Below the pieces are notes generated by a model. That model did not search any database and was not told the origin of the DNA. It saw only the letters and a list, made by a program, of their open reading frames with translations. A stretch of 64,000 bases of DNA from the NCBI GenBank assembly GCA_036873135.1, contig JAPTYO010000001.1, positions 53,204,624-53,268,623 of the forward strand. Direction: 5' to 3'. Positions 36,374 through 48,540 of the stretch are shown in pieces (position 1 is the first letter of the stretch; each line of letters opens with the position of its first letter). A program made the position numbers and the translations under genes. This DNA comes from Clarkia xantiana subsp. parviflora (lineage: Eukaryota; Streptophyta; Magnoliopsida; Myrtales; Onagraceae).

Positions 36374-36851
36374 TCTGAGGTTCGTAATAGGTTCCTTCAG
36401 AGAGAAGAAACCTCAAAGATTAACCTGGATCAGTTCAAGTTAATTTAATTAGGGTTCGTTTCAAACTTTCAGCAGCTATATACTTCGTCTAATTTTATGA
36501 GATGGCTTCATCAACTAATCCAATTACTTGAAAAGTCCGATGGTATATATATCTCTTTGCCTTGAGCATTTTTTATTCATGCCTAATTATTTGGTCAAAT
36601 TGGACCCTTGGGTTTGGTCAAATTGACCCGGCCAGATCCGACCCACGGCCGGTTCTGACCCTGGCTAGAGTCGCCCGGGTTATTAATATTTTTTCATTCT
36701 AAGAGTTCGAATCATAATAATTGGTTTGGGTCTGCCTTTTTTAAGGGGCTAAGGGGTTATATTTACCATTAAAATATTTCCATTCTTAAAGTACGAACTC
36801 AAGATATATGTTTAATATACAAAGTGTTGAACCGCTACGTCATGTTACAAC
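36374..36851. other. Degenerate sequence downstream of MATH copy A
   Basis: It contains a scrap similar to the MATH exon 1 region (GAGATGGCTTCATCAACTAATCCAATT, near 36499, then a CCGATGGTATATAT donor-like motif at 36538). That suggests yet another relic of exon 1 of the family. The rest is non-coding. Confidence 0.45.
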
Positions 36852-37174
36852 TAGTGGCGGAGGCAGGATATTCATAATGCATGACATTTTTAAATACTAA
36901 AAAAATTTAGTACAAAAAATGATTTTTTGTTTGCGTTAAAAAATTATGATTGAAAAATATGAATATTCATACTATACATTATATAATTTAACTCTAAAAA
37001 AACTTAAGAAATATCGATATATATACCAATTAATCAAACTAAATCGAACACATAAATTTGTTCCACATAAAGAGTTGGATTGCACAACAAATGAAATAGA
37101 GTAGAGAAAATATAAAAAGTATAATAGTTGAAGTATGTAAGTATAAAAAAAAGATAGCTAAACAGTTTAATTAC

Positions 37175-37223
<49 letters not shown>

Positions 37224-37258
37224 AAATTAGTCAAGAATGAGTGACAATAAGTCACTTA

Positions 37259-39687
37259 TCTATCTATATATATATATAAAGTAATAGGAGAGAGATTAGG
37301 GCAACTTGAGTTTGACCCATCAGCATTTAGCAGCAACTTGAGTTTGACATGTCAGCAATAATTCCCGCTTGCAGTTGCAAATCACGCGCTCGCATGTGAT
37401 CGTGATTTACGTTTCTTTTCGTCATCAATTCTTTTCTTTTTTTGCCATGATTCCCGTCATCAATTCATCTTCGTCTGTTTTCAGTCCCTTCCGATTAATA
37501 ACGCTCCTAATCACCTTTCCATTTCTCATCTTCGTGCTCGACCGACATCTGCACACTCGGTTCTAACTCGCTCGCATTCCGCCGGATTTCTCTATTCTTA
37601 ATCGTTTCCAATTAATTCTTCCGATGGTCAGCACCGATAAAATTGATCATCCGAGATAGGTGATCTTCGATCTCGACGAATCCGAAATCTGACCGGTGAT
37701 GTGCTAATTGGAGAAGTTGTAATCAACAATCGTTTCTTGACTGGTGTTGTTCTTCAGTAATGTCGGAGGTAAGTTACACTAAAGTTCTTGAAACATAGTG
37801 AATAAAAAAGGGTCTGATTTTCAGGGGTTTAGGAACCCATGCGCGACTCTTTACCGTGAAACATCTTACTTTTTTTTTCATAATCCATCTCAAATTTAGT
37901 TGTTACGATAGTTGAATCTGAGAAATTTTCTACAATCGAGACTAATTTTTTAGCTTGTGAAGGTTTGATTATGTAGCTATCTTTCCAACTATGCACAGGA
38001 CTTCAAGCAGGGAAACTTTCTGTCAAGATACATTCTCAGCCAATAAATCCCTTACCATCTTAATCATATCACAGCAAGGTGGATTGAGTTTCTAAAATTA
38101 TGCAGTATAACACATTTTGGTTTAAATAATTGCAGGGATTAATAGATTATACAAGAATTTTAATTTTCTTTTTAGTTGGTGTAGTATATTGTAGTTGTCA
38201 TTTGCACTTATATGATATTCTAACTATTGACATTTTGATAATGATTCTACCAACTTCTAAATTTTGTGTAGCATGTTCCTCACTTTGCTAGAAAGAGGAC
38301 CGGATGATCTATGGAAACATTTGCACTATTTCTCACCCTCGGGGGTGTATAGATTTACAGATTCAAGACCTACCTTGAACAAGTGGCCACTGAATCCTTT
38401 GTTAATGAATTCTTTGCTTTCTCTAAGACACGATCTCCTTTTGTTTCTGTTTTGTTCATCTTCTAATTCTCTTGGCTACTAGACCTTGATGTAGCTAGCT
38501 AGCTTCTTATTTATATTAATTAATTGCGTGGGAACTAAAGAAAAGAGGGGTTTCATCGAATTTGGAGTTATGATGATATAATGGAAAATAATATCCCAAA
38601 AAAAATGAGTAGATGCATCTGACTTACAAAAGATGTGAATATGCATTGTGATGATGATGCATAGTAATAGCTACCCTAAGGTCTCATTAAGGTAGCTATT
38701 ACTATCAGATATACATTTGATTTTGGATATTGAATCAAAATGTTAATGCTGCTGCTCCTGCATTATGTGTCACTTTATATCTACCGATCCTGACTGAGAT
38801 TTATTTTTTCTGACGTCAACATTAATCTGATTATTGATCTCCTAATCTTGCAGGTCGATAGGATTTCATATTCCTTACTGTATCCACACAACTACACATT
38901 AATCCTCGCACACTATGTGAGGACAATGATCCACTAGATGTCTTGGTTCTTATGCAGGTGAATAACAGTCTCTATTACTGCAAAAACAGTCAGATAAGTT
39001 TCATTCCCTCCATTGAACTTATTACTTGAATTTGATCATCATAATGTATTACTTAAATGAAAAGGAAAACATGAATCTTTTTGTCATATTGTTTTGTTAC
39101 TAATGAGATAACAATTTTTCTCGCAGGTTCGAAAAAATATAGAGATAAGTATTTTTGTCCTAATTATCTGGTTATTTATATCAAGTTATATGATTGATGG
39201 TATTTTTTTTTGCCATTAATAGTAATTCTTACTTTTAAGAAACTCTGCATGATCTTTGGATGTAAATTGAATTTCTGATCTCAAGGCATATTTTATTAAG
39301 AACAATAACTCTATGTGATAATTATCTTTACACTTGCCCCTTTTGTCAATTTTGTTTTGTTTGTTGATCTTCTATAAATCATCTCTGTATGATTGCAACC
39401 TCTTGCCATGGACTAATTAAGATGATCATTTTACTGAAATGAAATGAAATGTTTTTTTTGTTATTGACCTGGACTTAAGAAGGGGAGGAAATGTGTTAAG
39501 CGCTCACATTGTATGTGTTTTTTCAATACTCACATTACAAACTAGCTTAAAATATTACCGGTGATTACCATCTACCGTGGATTCTTACATGGGCTTATCT
39601 GTTCATCACAAAAACTTCGTATTTAAACATTTTACATTTTTACAGTTTAGCAACTAGCCCTGCGCGTAGCGCGGGGTAAGCACATAA
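37259..39687 (+). mobile_element. Non-autonomous Helitron with paralogous empty site
   Basis: It begins TCTATCTATATATA and ends with a GC hairpin (CCCTGCGCG TA GCGCGGGG) followed by TAAGCACATAA. Insertion is between A and T (CTTA|TTCTAAC), as Helitrons do. The paralogous sequence at 52820-52840 reads CACTTATTCTAACATATGG without the insert, which fixes both ends. The interior has no replicase; the small frames (37369, 38264) resemble no known family. The terminal CATAA departs from the usual CTRR. Confidence 0.9.
38661..38705. repeat. Perfect inverted repeat inside the Helitron
   Basis: Two 15-base arms (ATAGTAATAGCTACC and its complement) separated by a 15-base loop form a perfect hairpin. 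Confidence 0.85.
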
Positions 39688-39839
39688 TTCTAACATATGT
39701 CTACGCCCCTCGTTACAACGGTTGAAATTACAAAATAGTTTAGTTCCTTATCTTACAAACATGGATTTTGATGCATGAAGAAGTTTCAACTCTACCAATT
39801 TATTACATTTTGAACAAATTAATGATATTTAGTAATGAA

Positions 39840-40154
39840 TTGAAGAAAGCAGAAGGAAATTGTTTGTAGCACCGCTGCACTATTTGGACATGGGCTTTTT
39901 TGGCTGTTTTTTTTTTTTTTTGCTGTATTGTGTTTTTTTTTCTGTTTTATTAATAATATAATATGTTCCTTACATTATAATATACTTGTAACTATCATCG
40001 ATTTCTTTAACAAAAAATAAAAATTAAGTTAAAACTTTTTTCATTATAATTATTTTATTAGTTAATTTTATCCAATAAAATTATATCATTAATTAATATA
40101 TATATATATATATGTCATATTAAGTCCTGCGCGATGCGCGGGTATTGTACCCTA
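39840..40154 (+). mobile_element. Helitron 3'-end fragment
   Basis: The end at 40115-40154 has a GC hairpin (CCTGCGCG AT GCGCGGG) followed by TATTGTACCCTAG and a T, the Helitron 3' terminus. No TC 5' end was identified. Sequence homologous to 52850-52957 stops at 39839, which may mark the left limit. The duplicated MATH promoter block begins directly after it. Confidence 0.65.
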
Positions 40155-40867
40155 GTTATATAATTATTAAGATCATATTCACATCAAAATTAAGTGTCTC
40201 CAACTATAATTCAATTAACGGAATCTTTGCAATTTTTCGACGAACCAATTGGTGTCCCCACCTCGACTATCCGCCCGCCTCTGAATGTAAATAAAGATAT
40301 TTATTATAAAAAGTTTGCTTATAATGGTTATATATACACATTAAATATTCATTAGATTTTATTGGAACTTAGATGTTTTAATGCTTGGTTTGCATTGGTG
40401 CATCTTGAAGTTTGGATTGAACTATTTCTGATTAATAAGTAATTTTTAAATGTAGTTAACAAAATTGTATTGTCCAATTTATATAAGCTTTTTCGTGTCG
40501 TGTCGTGTTTTTTTCGTGTAATCGTGCCGAATTAAATGACCACAACTACGTATCATGAAGTGCTTGGGTTAACCTACTAAAACATGATATATATGAACTT
40601 GGCACGACACGAACTCGTACAAATTTCCAGCCTTAGATTGATTTTATCTCAAGATCCAACGACTTTCATTTTAATTTTTAACCGAACCGCATGCATCTTG
40701 GGAACCCAAAAGACTCGATTTGAAGAGTCGGAGAGAACTCTTTGGCTCTTCATTTTCTATTTTCAAGAACGTACACTTCCATTATTAATTGCTTGCCTAG
40801 CTATCTACTTAATTACTTGAGAACCCAAAAGGTTCCTTGTGGAAGAAGAAACTTGGAATTCATTCCA

Positions 40868-40935
<68 letters not shown>

Positions 40936-40994
40936 TAACCGGATATTGACGGGTGTTCGTGCTATAGATATGGCTTCCTCAACAACGTCCGATG
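40150..40994 (+). pseudogene. MATH-domain gene copy B: duplicated promoter plus orphan exon 1
   Basis: This is the second copy of the 850-bp block at 32862-33711, ending with exon 1 (40970-40994, MASSTTSD plus one base) and a GTATAT donor. No exon 2 follows before copy C starts at 41418, so it is an orphan exon. An (AT)n microsatellite has expanded at 40870-40929, where copy A has a short GT/AT run. In theory exon 1 could splice to exon 2 of copy C (both are phase 1), making an alternative first exon. Confidence 0.8.
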
Positions 40995-41417
40995 GTATAT
41001 AATTCCCAGTAATAAAACAACAAAAAATATAGTGCTCTTGGAGCATGGTAGAAAAACCCGAAAAATTGATGAAACTAATAGCAAAATTTTAACTAGCAAT
41101 TTACTAATAAAAAGTCCGTTTAGGAATTTGTACATTTACATAAAGTTCAACATGCATTTGGTAATTAATCATAATAATAAAATCACTTCTTTTTCCCAAC
41201 TGATCAAAAATTCAAAATGGATGTGCATGCATCTTGGGAATCCAAAGGCCAAAAGACTCATTTTGAATCCCACTTCCATTATTGGTTGCCTGCCTATACT
41301 TGAGAACCCAAAAGTTTCCTTATTTTTCAAGTTTTTTTTTTTTTTTCTACAAGTATATATAATGGGAGATCATTGGGTGTTAATTTACAGTTCGTCCTGC
41401 TACCTTAGCTTTAAGAG

Positions 41418-44178
41418 ATGGCTTCCCCAACTAAGCAATGTGAAATCTCCGATGGTATAACTCTAATTTGCCTTCACCATTCATTTTTCTTCATTTCTTT
41501 TGTTATTGATGATAAATGTTATATATATATATAAACCCTAATATATATGCTACATGTGGTTTTTGTTGAAGCTGGAACCATGATGACTCAAATTTCTGAT
41601 AACTCCGTGCCGTCACATTACGTGCTGGAGATCGATTCATTTTCGATGCTGGCCACTCGCAAAATTGACAAGGTTGAAAGCAATGAGTTTGACTCTAGAG
41701 GTTACAAATGGTACCTGATGTTTAAAATCTATTTCAGAATTGAAAATTATGTTTCTTTTTGTTGTTGAATCTTTGTTGTTTTGACAATATATGTTGGTTC
41801 ATAATTATATTGATTGTAGGAAGTTGATTCTCTACCCGAAAGGAGACAAGAACATCAACAACGGCGATCATGTTTCTCTACATGTAGCTCTGTCGAATAA
41901 GAATAGTGTTAAAGTTGGTGAAGAAATCTATGCATTGATCAGGTTTTCAGTGTTTGATCGACTACATGCTAAGTATTTCACAAAACAAGGTAATCGTATG
42001 AAATTTCATAAAACTTGTGGTTTAGCATTTATACTTCAACATTCTTCTCACATGTGGATTTAAACATTGCACGCTCTGGTAACACTCGTAGGAATAAAGA
42101 TGTACATCTTAATAAACTTTCTCATAAGCTCGAACGGTTATACCCTAACTGTCACGGTCCCGGGTCGGCTCTGATTACCATTCTGTCACGCCTCTAATCC
42201 TGAGCGACTATCCCCACTAAGCCCAACCTAGCCTAACTAAGCCCGTTGTTCTCACTTGGGCCTAGAAAATGAGGAATTCCTGTTGGACTTAAGTAGTACA
42301 ACTCTTGCTTATTAAGGCTTCAAATCTTCTGATTCTAACCGATGTGGTACAAACTTATGGGGTATTACACTAACAAATTAAGCATACAGACTCAGTTGGT
42401 TAAAGCGCGTAGTATGGTGTGAATATTGATCAATCACCATGTAACGAAGAAGATTATGCATATTTTAACTAAGCGATTCTTTGTTTCAGGGGGCGCGGAA
42501 ATGTTCAATAGGATGAAGCTAGATTGGGGAATATCGAACTTCATGCCACTCAAAATCTTCACCGATCCGTCGAGCGGGTACCTTATCGACGACAAATGCA
42601 TGTTTGGAGTGGGTGTTTTTGTTATCAAGAGCTCGGGTTTGGGTGATTCATTAAGTCTAAAAAAGACTGCACCAACCCACTTGCATAAATGGAAGATAAC
42701 TAATTTTTCTACTTTAGGTAGTAAAGTTACCTGCTCCGAAGATTTTAGAGTCGGAAACTATAACTGGTATATATATTCAGCAGCTGGATTTTAATCCCTA
42801 ATCTCTAATTAAATAATGAAACGCTGAGCTGCTACGTAGAATATTGTATAGTTAATTGTTTAATTAGTATGTGTTTTCAGGCATGCCCGTCTATATCCAA
42901 AGGGTGTCAATTTTGATGACCATCTATCACTTTTTATCGGATTGGTCAAACCGGTTCCAGGTCAGAAAGTCCACGCAAGCTATACCTTCCGATTGATAGG
43001 ACGAGATGGTGTTGCGCACAATGAAATACAGGGTTAGTATACTTTTTATTAGTTTATTTAAGAGTTACTTTTACATTTTTTATACAAATTTATAACATAA
43101 AAACGTATTATTTTTTTACACATTGTTCCTATTTTATTCTACATTTCTAAATAATTAACTATTAGTTGGCAAAAAAATTAGGGTTAATAACTTAAGAGAG
43201 GTCTGAAGTTTGCCCCATGTAACGGGAGAGGTTTGAAGTTTCAAATGTTAATTTGAGAGGTTTGAAGTTTCAACTTTGTTGATAACAACGGTCCCCGTCT
43301 GTTTTTACCGTTAATTGTGATGGAAATTGGTCACGTGTTTGGCATGTGACTAGAAATAAAATTAAATTCCAAAAATGCCCTTCTATCAAAGTGTGCCCCT
43401 CACATGCTTGAAGGAAAAGGCGAAAATGCCCTTAATGCCACCACAGCTCCGGCCACCGCCACCTGACTCCGGCCACCACCACATCAACTCCGGCGACCAC
43501 CAACACGGCTCCGGTCGGAGCTTTTCGACTCCGATCGGAGCCGTGTAGGTGGTCGGTGGTGGTCACTGGAGTTCGGTGGTGGTGGTCGGAGTAATTTGAC
43601 TTTAGGGGTAATTTTGTCATTTCACATTTACTCAAATGAGATATTAAATAAAACAAAATATTAAAAGGGTAAGAATGTCATTTCACACAATTTTGTTAAA
43701 TTTAACCCTGAAAATAGATGGAAAACCTCAAATAAACAAAGTTGAAACTTCAGACCTCTCAAATCAACATTTGAAACTTTAGACCTCTCCCGTTAATATG
43801 GGCAAACTTCAGACCTCTCCTAGGTTATTAACCAAAAAATTAATTGACTATTATATTTGTAAATTTTGTAAAATTAACAATTATTTAATCCATATGTATA
43901 ATAATTGTACGTGCTAGATCTCTATGCTTTGGAAAGCAAAATATAATAGTATTCATTATTGAACATACTGAACATTGGTTGTGTTTTTGCTTTGGTTGGT
44001 GATGATCATTGGTTGTGTTTATTTCTGAGCAGATTCTGATTGGTTCAGTTTATTGGATAACAACTGGGGATGTCCTAATTATATTTCTTTGAAGGAGTTC
44101 AGAAAACTTGTTGTGGATGACTGCTGTAACATTGAAGTTGTAGTAACCGTGTGGGCAGAAGTCAATAAATTACCATGA
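41418..44178 (+). CDS. Protein with two MATH (TRAF-like) domains, intact copy C
   Basis: Six exons (41418-41454, 41572-41710, 41820-41989, 42490-42766, 42881-43032, 44033-44178) give 306 residues. Two tandem MATH domains are seen: roughly residues 22-155 (HYVLEIDSFSML...YKWKLILYPKG...VSLHVAL...FSVFD) and 175-303 (HLHKWKITNFSTL...YNWHARLYPKG...DHLSLFIGL...WGCPNYISLKEFRKL...CCNIEVVVTVWAEV). There is no BTB domain, signal peptide or membrane segment. This matches the plant TRAF-like/MATH-only family, which often forms tandem clusters; the molecular role is unknown. Intron 5 contains a Mutator-like MITE and intron 3 a possible LTR-like fragment (about 42184-42369, TGTCACG...GGGGTATTACA). The exon 2 acceptor is AAG rather than CAG/TAG, wording of a plausible but weaker site. 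Confidence 0.88.
43181..43833. mobile_element. Mutator-like MITE in intron 5 of MATH copy C
   Basis: Long inverted termini begin GGGTTAATAACTTAAGAGAGG and end CCTCTCCTAGGTTATTAACC, continuing for about 100 bases (GTCTGAAGTTTGCCC, CGGGAGAGGTTTGAAG). A 9-bp duplication AAAAAATTA flanks it (43172-43180, 43834-43842). The interior has a CCGGCCACCACC-rich segment and GTCACGTGTTTGGCATGTGAC. Confidence 0.9.
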
Positions 44179-46782
44179 CAAGTTTTTTGTAATTTGTGTG
44201 TTTGTTCTTTCAGAAGTGAATTATTATTTACTGAGTGTGTTTCTGGTTTGTTTTTGTTAACAATGACATCTATCCATATTTATATTTAGTTTCTTGTTTC
44301 TCAAACTTATTAACAGTTATTATATACTAATAGTCGGCACGCGCGGATAATAAGCTTTTTTGTTACATTATTATAATATATTACTTTTGTTGTAAATTAT
44401 TAGTACGCGTTATTATTTAATTTTTTTTTTAAATTCAACTCTAACCCGCATATTGCATAGTTTTTTTTATTTATTTATTATATTGCTTTAATATATGTAT
44501 TATTTTATTCAAGATAAAATAAGTTCAACTTACACACAAACTTAAAAAAAATCTAGTGCACAAATTGAAGATATATATAATATTGTAATTTATATATTAT
44601 TATTATCTTACTCTATTATTATTTATGCCACGTTTAATTTTCATCGTGATTTACAATTTGTAGTGTCTGTAGCGATAAGTTGTGTTGATATTTTTCCGGA
44701 AATATATGTTTTGGCGAGATCACAGTCATCATTCTATTAAATTATCGTCGATAATTTTATAATCAATTATTGTTTTCTTTAAGTGTTTTGATTTTTTTTT
44801 TCTCTCTATAATGATATATATAGATCCTACATCTTTATAATTGCAATATAGTAGTTATATAATTTATTGATTATTATTTCCAAGTTTTTTTAGAACGCTC
44901 ATCTCAACAATTGTACTTCATAATGGAAAATAAGTAAGTACATATTATTGTATACGCACCGTATGGTTCTTGTGTGTGACCATTTTATTTAAAAAAACGA
45001 AAACATAGCTAGCATGGATAAGCGCAAATATAATTTTGAGATATATATTTTTATAGTATGATGATTGATCTATCCGCTAGCTTGAGAAGGTATTTGCAAC
45101 TATGTGATAAAATAACTTAGTATTATTTGTTTATTCGATGCTTGAAAATAGTATATAAATAGAATAAGTATTTTATGTTATATATTCATTAACCTATGTT
45201 ATGGAAATAAACAAATACTTAGTATTATTCATTTATTCAATGCTTGCAAATACCTTCTCAAGCTAGCAAATAAATCAATCATCATACTAATTACTATGTA
45301 CTTAACTTGATTCACATGTCAGATACATCATTGTATCAATTTAAAAAAGAAGCTATAATCAATCAAAAAAAATGAAAAAAATTAATTTCTATCTATCAGT
45401 AATTAAGAACAACTTAATTTCGTTTATAGATTTAGAATGTATCAATAATTTCGATCAATAAAAAATTATGGGAAAAGTTAATTTTTTTTTTCAAATTTAG
45501 AATGCATCATTTCAATATTAAGTAAATTTATAAGAAATTATCTATATATAATTGTAATCAAAGACAAATTAGGTAACAAAATTTCTATGTATAAGATAAT
45601 TTACAAATTAAAGAAATTATAAATTAGATATGTCATCTCCTACAAAATCTTACACGAATAATTCATAGCGATGGTATAAACTTAGGTCTAATTTTTAGGG
45701 AGATAAATTGATTAAATTGAGTTGCTTGGGGAAGAAGATCGCTCGCGATCCAGCCTCGATCAGCTTCTGGAGATCGGTCGCGACTATAAATCCCTATCAA
45801 TGCCTCGATCGGCTTCTGTGAATTTGGAAACTTTTTTGTTGGATAAGATTTAAAATTTTGCGAGAAGAAAATTGATTACATTGAAGTAGATGGAGCGGCG
45901 ACTGAGATGGAGAGACAATTAGAGTTTCAGTGAGGGATCATAAGATGAATATATGTAGATAGTATATTAGGAGAGTGAGGTAGATTATATGGGCGGCTGA
46001 GTGGAGATCAACCTCCATAAACGTTATGTCCAGAAAAATAACTGCTTGTAAGATTTAATATGGTGTTTTGGAGCAATTCTAGCTTATTATCAATGTATAT
46101 GTGGCAATGATTTGTAACATATATCTAAGAGAATTTGATATGGACCAATAATTTGATTCTATTGTGACATGTCATTATAACGTTTTATGATGTGTCGAAT
46201 TATTACAAAACCTTTCAGAATTATATTATAATAAACATATAAATCTCAAGTGATATTTGATTTTTATATTCAACGTTAGAATGTAGGTATATTAATATTT
46301 ACCAAAAAAAAATATATTAAGATAATAGTACTAACATGAACTTAAATAAGTTTTTTTAAACATTTGTAGTTTATTATTAATTAAATACTAATTAATTTTA
46401 ATGTAACATACATAAAAACCGAAACGGTTTTCAAGATGTAATGAGGTGCTTTTGGACAATTTTAAAGTGTCCATCTGTGCACAAATGTGATGTCACATTA
46501 GCAAATGTAACTTACAACATAGGTGGACCAACAAAATGAAGTTAAAAAAATTCATTTTGCTTATTTGTCAACATTCTGTACATCACAACCAAATCATAAT
46601 ATATATAGATATAGATCCATCGAAGCGTTAAAGTGTGATTAAGAGTATACTGAATGACTGCTTAGGTTAATGAGATATTTTTTTAGCCAAGTATGAGAGT
46701 TTATTAAAAACACATGTTTTATTTGGTACCATATTCAAATCATGTTGATGCTATTTAAAAAAAATATATTGAAAAAACCTCC
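44179..46782. other. Intergenic region between MATH copies C and D
   Basis: AT-rich and largely featureless apart from the inverted repeat at 45056-45287. No coding frame is supported. Confidence 0.5.
45056..45287. mobile_element. Foldback MITE with TA target duplication
   Basis: Arms of about 46 bases (GTATGATGATTGAT...GCTAGCTTGAGAAGGTATTTGCAA and its complement) enclose a loop of about 140 bases that itself holds an imperfect direct repeat (TTAGTATTATT...TTTATTC.ATGCTTG). TA flanks both sides (45054-45055, 45288-45289). The short TA duplication suggests a Tc1/Mariner-type MITE, but the termini lack the usual Stowaway consensus. Confidence 0.6.
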
Positions 46783-47143
46783 CACTACAAGAAAAATTGG
46801 TTTTTGCTACTGCAGAATTGCATACCGAGGCGCCAGTCGGGAATGTGCTGCCGTTTTCCGACCGTATTACATCAGATACGACCGAAAAAGTGCCCTAGGC
46901 CTTTTACTGACCGATTTTTTCGACATTTTCTCGCTTTAAGCAAGCGGTCGGAACAAAATTAAAAACAGTCACTGGCAGTTGACCGTCTTGCTCGGACGGA
47001 TACTCCCTTACGTAAATCCGACCGATATACACCTCAGCCGTGTCCAAACGATAGGAGGCCATCGCGGTCTTTCTCTCCCGATAAATCCCGATGTAACGAA
47101 TATTACACATAACTAATCGCGGTCTTTCTCTCCCGATTTATAG
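46783..47143 (+). mobile_element. CACTA (En/Spm) element end, truncated
   Basis: It begins CACTACAAGAAAAATTGG, the canonical plant CACTA terminus, followed by sub-terminal repeats (GACCGA/TCGGTC-type motifs, AGCGGTCGGAAC). No opposite terminus is seen before the MATH exon 4-like sequence at 47144, so the element has lost its other end or has been rearranged. Confidence 0.7.
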
Positions 47144-48540
47144 GAGGCGCGGAAGTGTTTCATAGAATGAAGCTAGATTGGGGAATATCGAACTTCATGC
47201 CACTAAAAATCTTCACCGACCCTTCGAACGGGTACCTTGTCGATGATAAATGCCTTTTCGGAGTAAGGGTTTTCGTTATCGAGAGTTGCGGTTTCGGTGA
47301 TACTTTAACACTCAAAGAGAAGTCTTCATCAAGTACCTATACTTGCATAAATGGAAGATAACTAATCTTTCTATTTTGGGTAGCAATCTTATCTGCTCAG
47401 AAGATTTTAGAGTCGGAAACAATAACTGGTATGTATTTTGCCTTTTAGGGTTTATGTGGATATATATAGCCTCTAGTGGTTTAAATAAGGGTTAATGTAT
47501 TTTTCATACCATAAGTTTGGGCGATTTCTGCTTTTGGTACCACTTGTTTTTTTCCGTCTAGTTTTGGTACCAAACGTTTGGAAAAGTATAGTTTTCATAC
47601 ATCCGTTAACTTTCCATTAAATTTTCTGTTTAAAGGTCATGTGCCGTGCACATGACCGTCCTAAACTTCTGAATTTGTTTCAATTTAGTCCATCTAATGC
47701 ATCTTAAACTTTTATTTTGATCAATTCAGTAGTGCAAGTATGTTATAAGTGTTGCACACGTGATGAAGCACTATATAAACTAGAAAGTTTGCTTTACTGA
47801 ATTCGAGCTTAACTCGATCTGCACTTTATCTATTGATACTCAAACTCGAATTCAAACATTAAATGAACCGATCTCAAAGTGTAGATCTATTTCATTAAAG
47901 TAAATAGAAAAACCTAGATTCTGATTAACTAAAACCGGCCCGTTAGTGGCCCAAAACCCCGACCCGTCGTATATCTATCTATACTAATCTAACTTAAATA
48001 CTGGTAATTGCTTAAAAATAAAATCTTGCCATGTCATGAATCTTCATTCTTATTGGTAGGGTGAGCATCACGCGCCAGTCTTTAATTTTTTATACAGTCT
48101 CTATTTTTTATTTTTATTTTTTGAAAATAAAGATTCCATCCTTGATTTCCTCCAATTTGGATGCTGGCCAGTAACAATATAGACGAGTTTGAAAGCAATG
48201 AGTTTGATGCAGCGCAGGAGGCTACAAATGGTATCACTTCAAAGACATGTTTTTTCTTGTTAAATCTTAGTAGGGTGTTTTTTTAAGGGTTTGGGGTTTT
48301 ATGGTTTACAGTTTTAGGGTTTACGGTTTTAGGGTTTTGAGGTGGTGTGTTTTGATTGTAGGAATTTGATTCTATACCCGGAAGGAGACAATTACACCAA
48401 CAACCAACGATCATGTTTCTCTACATGTAGCTCTCTCGAATAAGAATAGTCTTAAAGTCGGCGAAGAACGGTTCGGTTTTCAGTGTTTGATCAACTACAT
48501 GCTAAGTATTTCACAAAGCAAGATACGTTGTAGATCCGAT
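47144..48540 (+). pseudogene. MATH-domain gene copy D, scrambled fragments
   Basis: An exon 4-like block (47144-47428) keeps EVFHRMKLDWGISNFMPLKIF...LVDDKC but has extra bases that shift the frame after the TLTLKEKSSS region. Then come an exon 2-like remnant (about 48160-48232, MLASNNIDEFESNEFDA) and an exon 3-like remnant (about 48360-48537, NLILYPEGDN...VSLHVALSNKNS). The order 4-2-3 differs from the intact copies, so this is a rearranged pseudogene. One arm of a Mutator-like repeat (about 47487-47680, containing GTGCCGTGCACATGACC) and a degenerate telomere-like stretch (about 48275-48350, TTTAGGG-related) lie between the pieces. Confidence 0.85.

Larger units (their letters stand above)
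36852..39711. mobile_element. hAT-like MITE split by a Helitron
   Basis: Left terminus TAGTGGCGGAGGCAGGATA and right terminus TATGTCTACGCCCCTC are imperfect inverted repeats, flanked by the 8-bp duplication GTTACAAC (36844-36851, 39712-39719). Without the Helitron the element is 431 bp. A second copy of the right part, without the Helitron, lies at about 52380-52850. Confidence 0.82.

Noticed and set aside
40742..41046. Frames containing long YIYIYI runs
   Set aside because: Translation of an AT microsatellite.
42184..42369. LTR-like fragment (TGTCACG ... GGGGTATTACA) in MATH copy C intron 3
   Set aside because: No flanking target duplication or internal retroelement sequence; noted only in the gene entry.
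48000..48140. Possible Helitron 5' end (TCTATCTATACTAATC)
   Set aside because: No matching hairpin and CTRR 3' end found nearby; too weak to call.
48275..48350. Telomere-like TTTAGGG-related stretch
   Set aside because: Only degenerate copies (GGTTTAGGG/TTTTAGGG mixtures) over about 75 bp; probably simple-sequence drift rather than an interstitial telomere.
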